Source: Streptomyces sp. NBC_00572 (GTDB lineage: Bacteria > Actinomycetota > Actinomycetes > Streptomycetales > Streptomycetaceae). From it: a stretch of DNA of 64,000 nt. Position 1 is the stretch's first letter. Each line of letters opens with the position of its first letter. The notes below the pieces were generated by a model. That model saw nothing but the letters and a program-made list of their open reading frames with translations. It searched no databases and was not told where the DNA came from. Made by a program: the position numbers and the translations under genes. Positions 61,668-64,000 of this stretch are shown piece by piece. The stretch spans positions 62,001 through 126,000 of the forward strand of contig NZ_JAPENX010000002.1 of assembly GCF_026341815.1 (NCBI RefSeq). The letters run 5' to 3'.

Positions 61668-61679
61668 GGGAGCGCTCCC
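61668..61679. promoter_or_regulatory. LacI-family operator GGGAGCGCTCCC
   Basis: A perfect 12-bp palindrome, matching the core of the CebR-type operator TGGGAGCGCTCCCA except for the flanking T. It is 29 nt upstream of the GH16 start codon and 10 nt downstream of the -10-like hexamer. Confidence 0.78.
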
Positions 61680-61707
61680 CCGACTTCCCCCCTCCTGAGG
61701 AGCCGCT

Positions 61708-63438
61708 GTGCGTCCACTGTTCCGCCGCCTCGGTTTATTCGTCGCCGTCGCGGCCACCCTGCTCAGCTTCACCGCACTTCCCGACCCACCCGCCCAGGCC
61801 GCCGCCGTCTGCGGCAGCGCGGACGCCGCGCGCGGCAGACCCGCCACCGCGTCCAGCACCGAGGGCCCGTTCGGTGCGCAGAACGCCGTCGACGGCGATC
61901 CCCGCACCCGCTGGTCCAGCGAGTTCTCCGACCCCCAGTGGATCCAGATCGACCTCGGCTCCGCGAAGAACGTCTGCGGCGTGGGGCTGGCCTGGGAGGC
62001 CGCGTACGGCAAGGCCTTTCGGATCCAGGTGTCGAACGACGCCGCCACCTGGACCACGGTCCACGAGACGACCACCGGTACCGGCGGCACCCAGGATCTG
62101 ACCGTCGCGGGAACCGGCCGCTACGTCCGGCTCGCCGCGACCCAGCGCGGCACCGCCTACGGCTACTCGCTGTGGTCCTTCACCGTGCGGACCGCCGAAG
62201 GCGACCCACCCGGCGGCGGGGACACCCTCCTGTCGTACGGCCGGCCGGGCGCGGCCTCCTCCTCCCAGGCCGACTCCAACTGCTGGGAGTGCACACCGGC
62301 CCGGGCGTTCGACCGCGACCCCGCCTCCCGCTGGGCCACCAGCCCGACCACGGGCTGGAGCGACCCCGGCTGGATCTCCGTGGACCTGGGCGCCACCGCC
62401 CAGATCCACAAGGTCGTCCTCCAGTGGGACCCGGCATACGCCAAGTCCTTCCAGATCCAGGTCTCCCCGAACGGGACCGACTGGACCCCGATCTACTCGA
62501 CCACCACGGGCACCGGCTTCAAGCAGACCCTGTCCGTCTCCGGCACCGGTCGCCACGTCCGGATGTACGGGACCGAACGCGCCACCGCCTACGGCTACTC
62601 CCTGTGGGAGTTCCAGGTGTACGGCACCGGTGGCGCGCCCATCCCCGCCCCGCCGCTCCCGGCCGATCCCGCGAACCCGCCGCGGCTCGTGTGGAGCGAC
62701 GAGTTCGACGGCGCCGTCGGCGCCCGGCCCGACCCCGCGAAGTGGCGGGCAGACCCGGGCACCGGCCAGAACGCCGAACTGCAGTACTACACCGACCACC
62801 GCAACGCCGCCCTGGACGGAGCCGGCCACCTCGTCATGGAGGCGCGCAAGGAGGCGACCCCGGGCCAGGGGTGCCCGCCCGACCCGCTGACCGGCAGCAC
62901 CACCTGCCAGTACACCTCGGCCCGGATGAACACGGGCGCCACCTTCCAGTTCACCTACGGACGGGTCGAGGCCCGCGTCAAGGTGCCCAAGGGCAACGGA
63001 CTGTGGCCCGCCTTCTGGATGATGGGCGGCGACTTCCTGACGGGTCGGCCGTGGCCGTACAACGGGGAGATCGACATCTTGGAGATCCTCGGCAAGGACG
63101 TGAAGACGGCCTACTCCACCGTCCACGCCCCCGCCTACAACGGCGGCGGCGGGATCGGCGCGCCGTACCGGCTGCCCCAGGACGCGGACTTCTCCGACGA
63201 CTTCCACACGTGGACGGCGGACTGGAGCAGCAAGGGGATCGTCTACAGCCTCGACGGGCGGACCGTCCTCACGCTCGACAAGGAACAGATCGAGCAGAGC
63301 CGCGGTCCGTGGATCTTCGACCACCCGCACTACATGATCCTGAACCTCGCGGTCGGCGGCGACTGGCCCGGCCCGACCGACGCCACGACGCCGTTCCCGT
63401 CGAAGATGCTCGTCGACTACGTGCGCGTCTACCAGTAG
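61708..63438 (+). CDS. Secreted GH16 glycosidase with two discoidin (F5/8 type C) domains
   Basis: 576 residues. GTG at 61708 has GAGGAG 6-7 nt upstream. A Sec signal (LFVAVAATLLSFTALPDPPA, cleaved near AQA) leads to two discoidin-like carbohydrate-binding domains (QNAVDGDPRTRWSSEFSDPQ; RYVRLAATQRGTAYGYSLW, and again WISVDLGATAQIHKVVLQWD; RHVRMYGTERATAYGYSLW) at about 40-165 and 178-308. The catalytic domain (RLVWSDEFDGAVGARPDPAK to the end) carries GEIDILEILG near residue 453, the GH16 E-x-D-x-x-E motif, so it is probably active on a beta-glucan such as laminarin. The last motif ILNLAVGGDWPGP is also typical. A LacI-type operator precedes it. A second secreted binding protein follows 42 nt on. 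Confidence 0.94.
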   Translation: MRPLFRRLGLFVAVAATLLSFTALPDPPAQAAAVCGSADAARGRPATASSTEGPFGAQNAVDGDPRTRWSSEFSDPQWIQIDLGSAKNVCGVGLAWEAAYGKAFRIQVSNDAATWTTVHETTTGTGGTQDLTVAGTGRYVRLAATQRGTAYGYSLWSFTVRTAEGDPPGGGDTLLSYGRPGAASSSQADSNCWECTPARAFDRDPASRWATSPTTGWSDPGWISVDLGATAQIHKVVLQWDPAYAKSFQIQVSPNGTDWTPIYSTTTGTGFKQTLSVSGTGRHVRMYGTERATAYGYSLWEFQVYGTGGAPIPAPPLPADPANPPRLVWSDEFDGAVGARPDPAKWRADPGTGQNAELQYYTDHRNAALDGAGHLVMEARKEATPGQGCPPDPLTGSTTCQYTSARMNTGATFQFTYGRVEARVKVPKGNGLWPAFWMMGGDFLTGRPWPYNGEIDILEILGKDVKTAYSTVHAPAYNGGGGIGAPYRLPQDADFSDDFHTWTADWSSKGIVYSLDGRTVLTLDKEQIEQSRGPWIFDHPHYMILNLAVGGDWPGPTDATTPFPSKMLVDYVRVYQ

Positions 63439-63480
63439 CCGACCCCTCCGCCCCGCACCCCACGTCCGTAAGGAAGTGAC

Positions 63481-64000
63481 ATGCGCAGACATCCCGTCCC
63501 CCTCTACACCCTCCTGGCGGGGGCGCTGGCGGTCGTCCTGGCCGCCGCCCTCAGCATCACCCTCACCACCAGGCCCGCCTGGGCCGCGACGGTCGTCGTC
63601 CAGGCCGAGTCGTACGCCGCCCAGTCAGGTGTCGGCCTGGAGGTGACCGCGGACACCGGCGGCGGGCAGAACGCCGCCTACCTCGCCGACGGCGACTGGA
63701 TGCGTTTCGACGGCGTCGACCTCGGCGCCGCCGGCCCCCTGACGGTCTCGGCCCGGGTCGCCTCCGCCACCGGCTCCGGCTCCGTGGAGCTGCGTACCGG
63801 ATCGCTGACCGGACCGGTGCTCGCCACCGTCTCCGTCTCCCCCACCGGCGGCTGGCAGACGTGGGCGACCTCGGCCGCCGACGTCGCCACGCACCCCACC
63901 GGACCGCAGACCGTGTTCGCCGTACTGCGCAGCGCCACGCCCGGCGACTTCGTCAATCTCAACTGGCTCTCCTTCGGCGGCGGTGGCGGTGGCGAAACGC
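63481..64000 (+). CDS. Secreted protein with CBM6-like domain (partial, runs off right edge)
   Basis: ATG at 63481 follows GTAAGGAAGTGAC. The 173 visible residues begin with a Sec signal (YTLLAGALAVVLAAALSITL, cleaved after AWA) and a CBM6-type beta-sandwich (VVVQAESYAAQSGVGLEVTA; AAYLADGDWMRFDGVDLGAA; GGWQTWATSAADV; NLNWLSFGG). A Gly-rich linker starts at the edge, so a catalytic domain (probably another glycosidase) should follow outside the window. The spacing suggests co-transcription with the GH16 gene, and the same LacI operator may control both. Confidence 0.85.
   Translation, partial: MRRHPVPLYTLLAGALAVVLAAALSITLTTRPAWAATVVVQAESYAAQSGVGLEVTADTGGGQNAAYLADGDWMRFDGVDLGAAGPLTVSARVASATGSGSVELRTGSLTGPVLATVSVSPTGGWQTWATSAADVATHPTGPQTVFAVLRSATPGDFVNLNWLSFGGGGGGET

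Overview
The window is high-GC (about 70 percent) actinobacterial DNA, most likely from a Streptomyces or close relative. Support comes from the codon usage (nearly every third position G or C), frequent GTG starts, GTGA stop/start overlaps, and several gene families typical of streptomycetes: a CYP105-like P450 with its 3Fe-4S ferredoxin, a SpoIIE phosphatase with a HATPase domain, a DUF5958-like protein, and a GH16 enzyme under a LacI-type operator. All assignments come from reading the sequence. No database search was run.

Layout. (1) 1-18946, minus strand: a Tc-type (ABC) toxin operon. It holds a 3165-residue TcA-like subunit, three consecutive paralogous seven-motif kelch proteins, and an SpvB/TcB-like protein that runs off the left edge. 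Two of the junctions overlap by 4 nt, so the kelch proteins look co-translated with the toxin. (2) 19.1-24.3 kb: small hypothetical or decayed genes and a secreted WAVG-repeat propeller. (3) 24.4-37.6 kb: accessory genes mixed with remnants. Intact genes are a PI-PLC-unlike phospholipase C/phosphoesterase, a GntR regulator with two palindromic operators divergent from a VOC-SDR pair, a two-component system, a Tat-exported SDR, a methyltransferase, P450 plus ferredoxin, and a VOC protein. Remnants are an integrase tail with a tRNA 3' half, a glutamine amidotransferase, a Ku start and IS5-type transposases.

(4) 37.6-43.2 kb: metabolic genes (acyl-CoA dehydrogenase/oxidase, nucleoside hydrolase, quinone oxidoreductase divergent from an AraC regulator). 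(5) 43.2-45.5 kb: an insertion-sequence graveyard where an ISL3-type fragment abuts an IS5-type fragment and further IS5-type debris follows. (6) 45.5-50 kb: DoxX, YdeI-like and two VOC proteins, then a CASTOR/POLLUX-like RCK channel. (7) 50.4-52.3 kb: one protein joining an ABC-transporter ATPase, a SpoIIE/PP2C phosphatase and an anti-sigma-type HATPase. (8) 52.9-60.3 kb: a secreted FN3/ricin metalloprotease, a secreted anchored protein, an arginase-superfamily protein, a HEAT-like protein whose stop codon was hit by a 165-bp MITE, a DUF1062 protein and a lipoprotein. (9) 60.4-64 kb: a LacI repressor next to a GH16 glycosidase with two discoidin domains, followed by a second secreted carbohydrate-binding protein cut by the right edge.

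The two most interesting systems are the toxin operon with three interposed kelch paralogues and the ABC ATPase-SpoIIE-HATPase fusion. No complete rRNA, tRNA or CRISPR array was seen.
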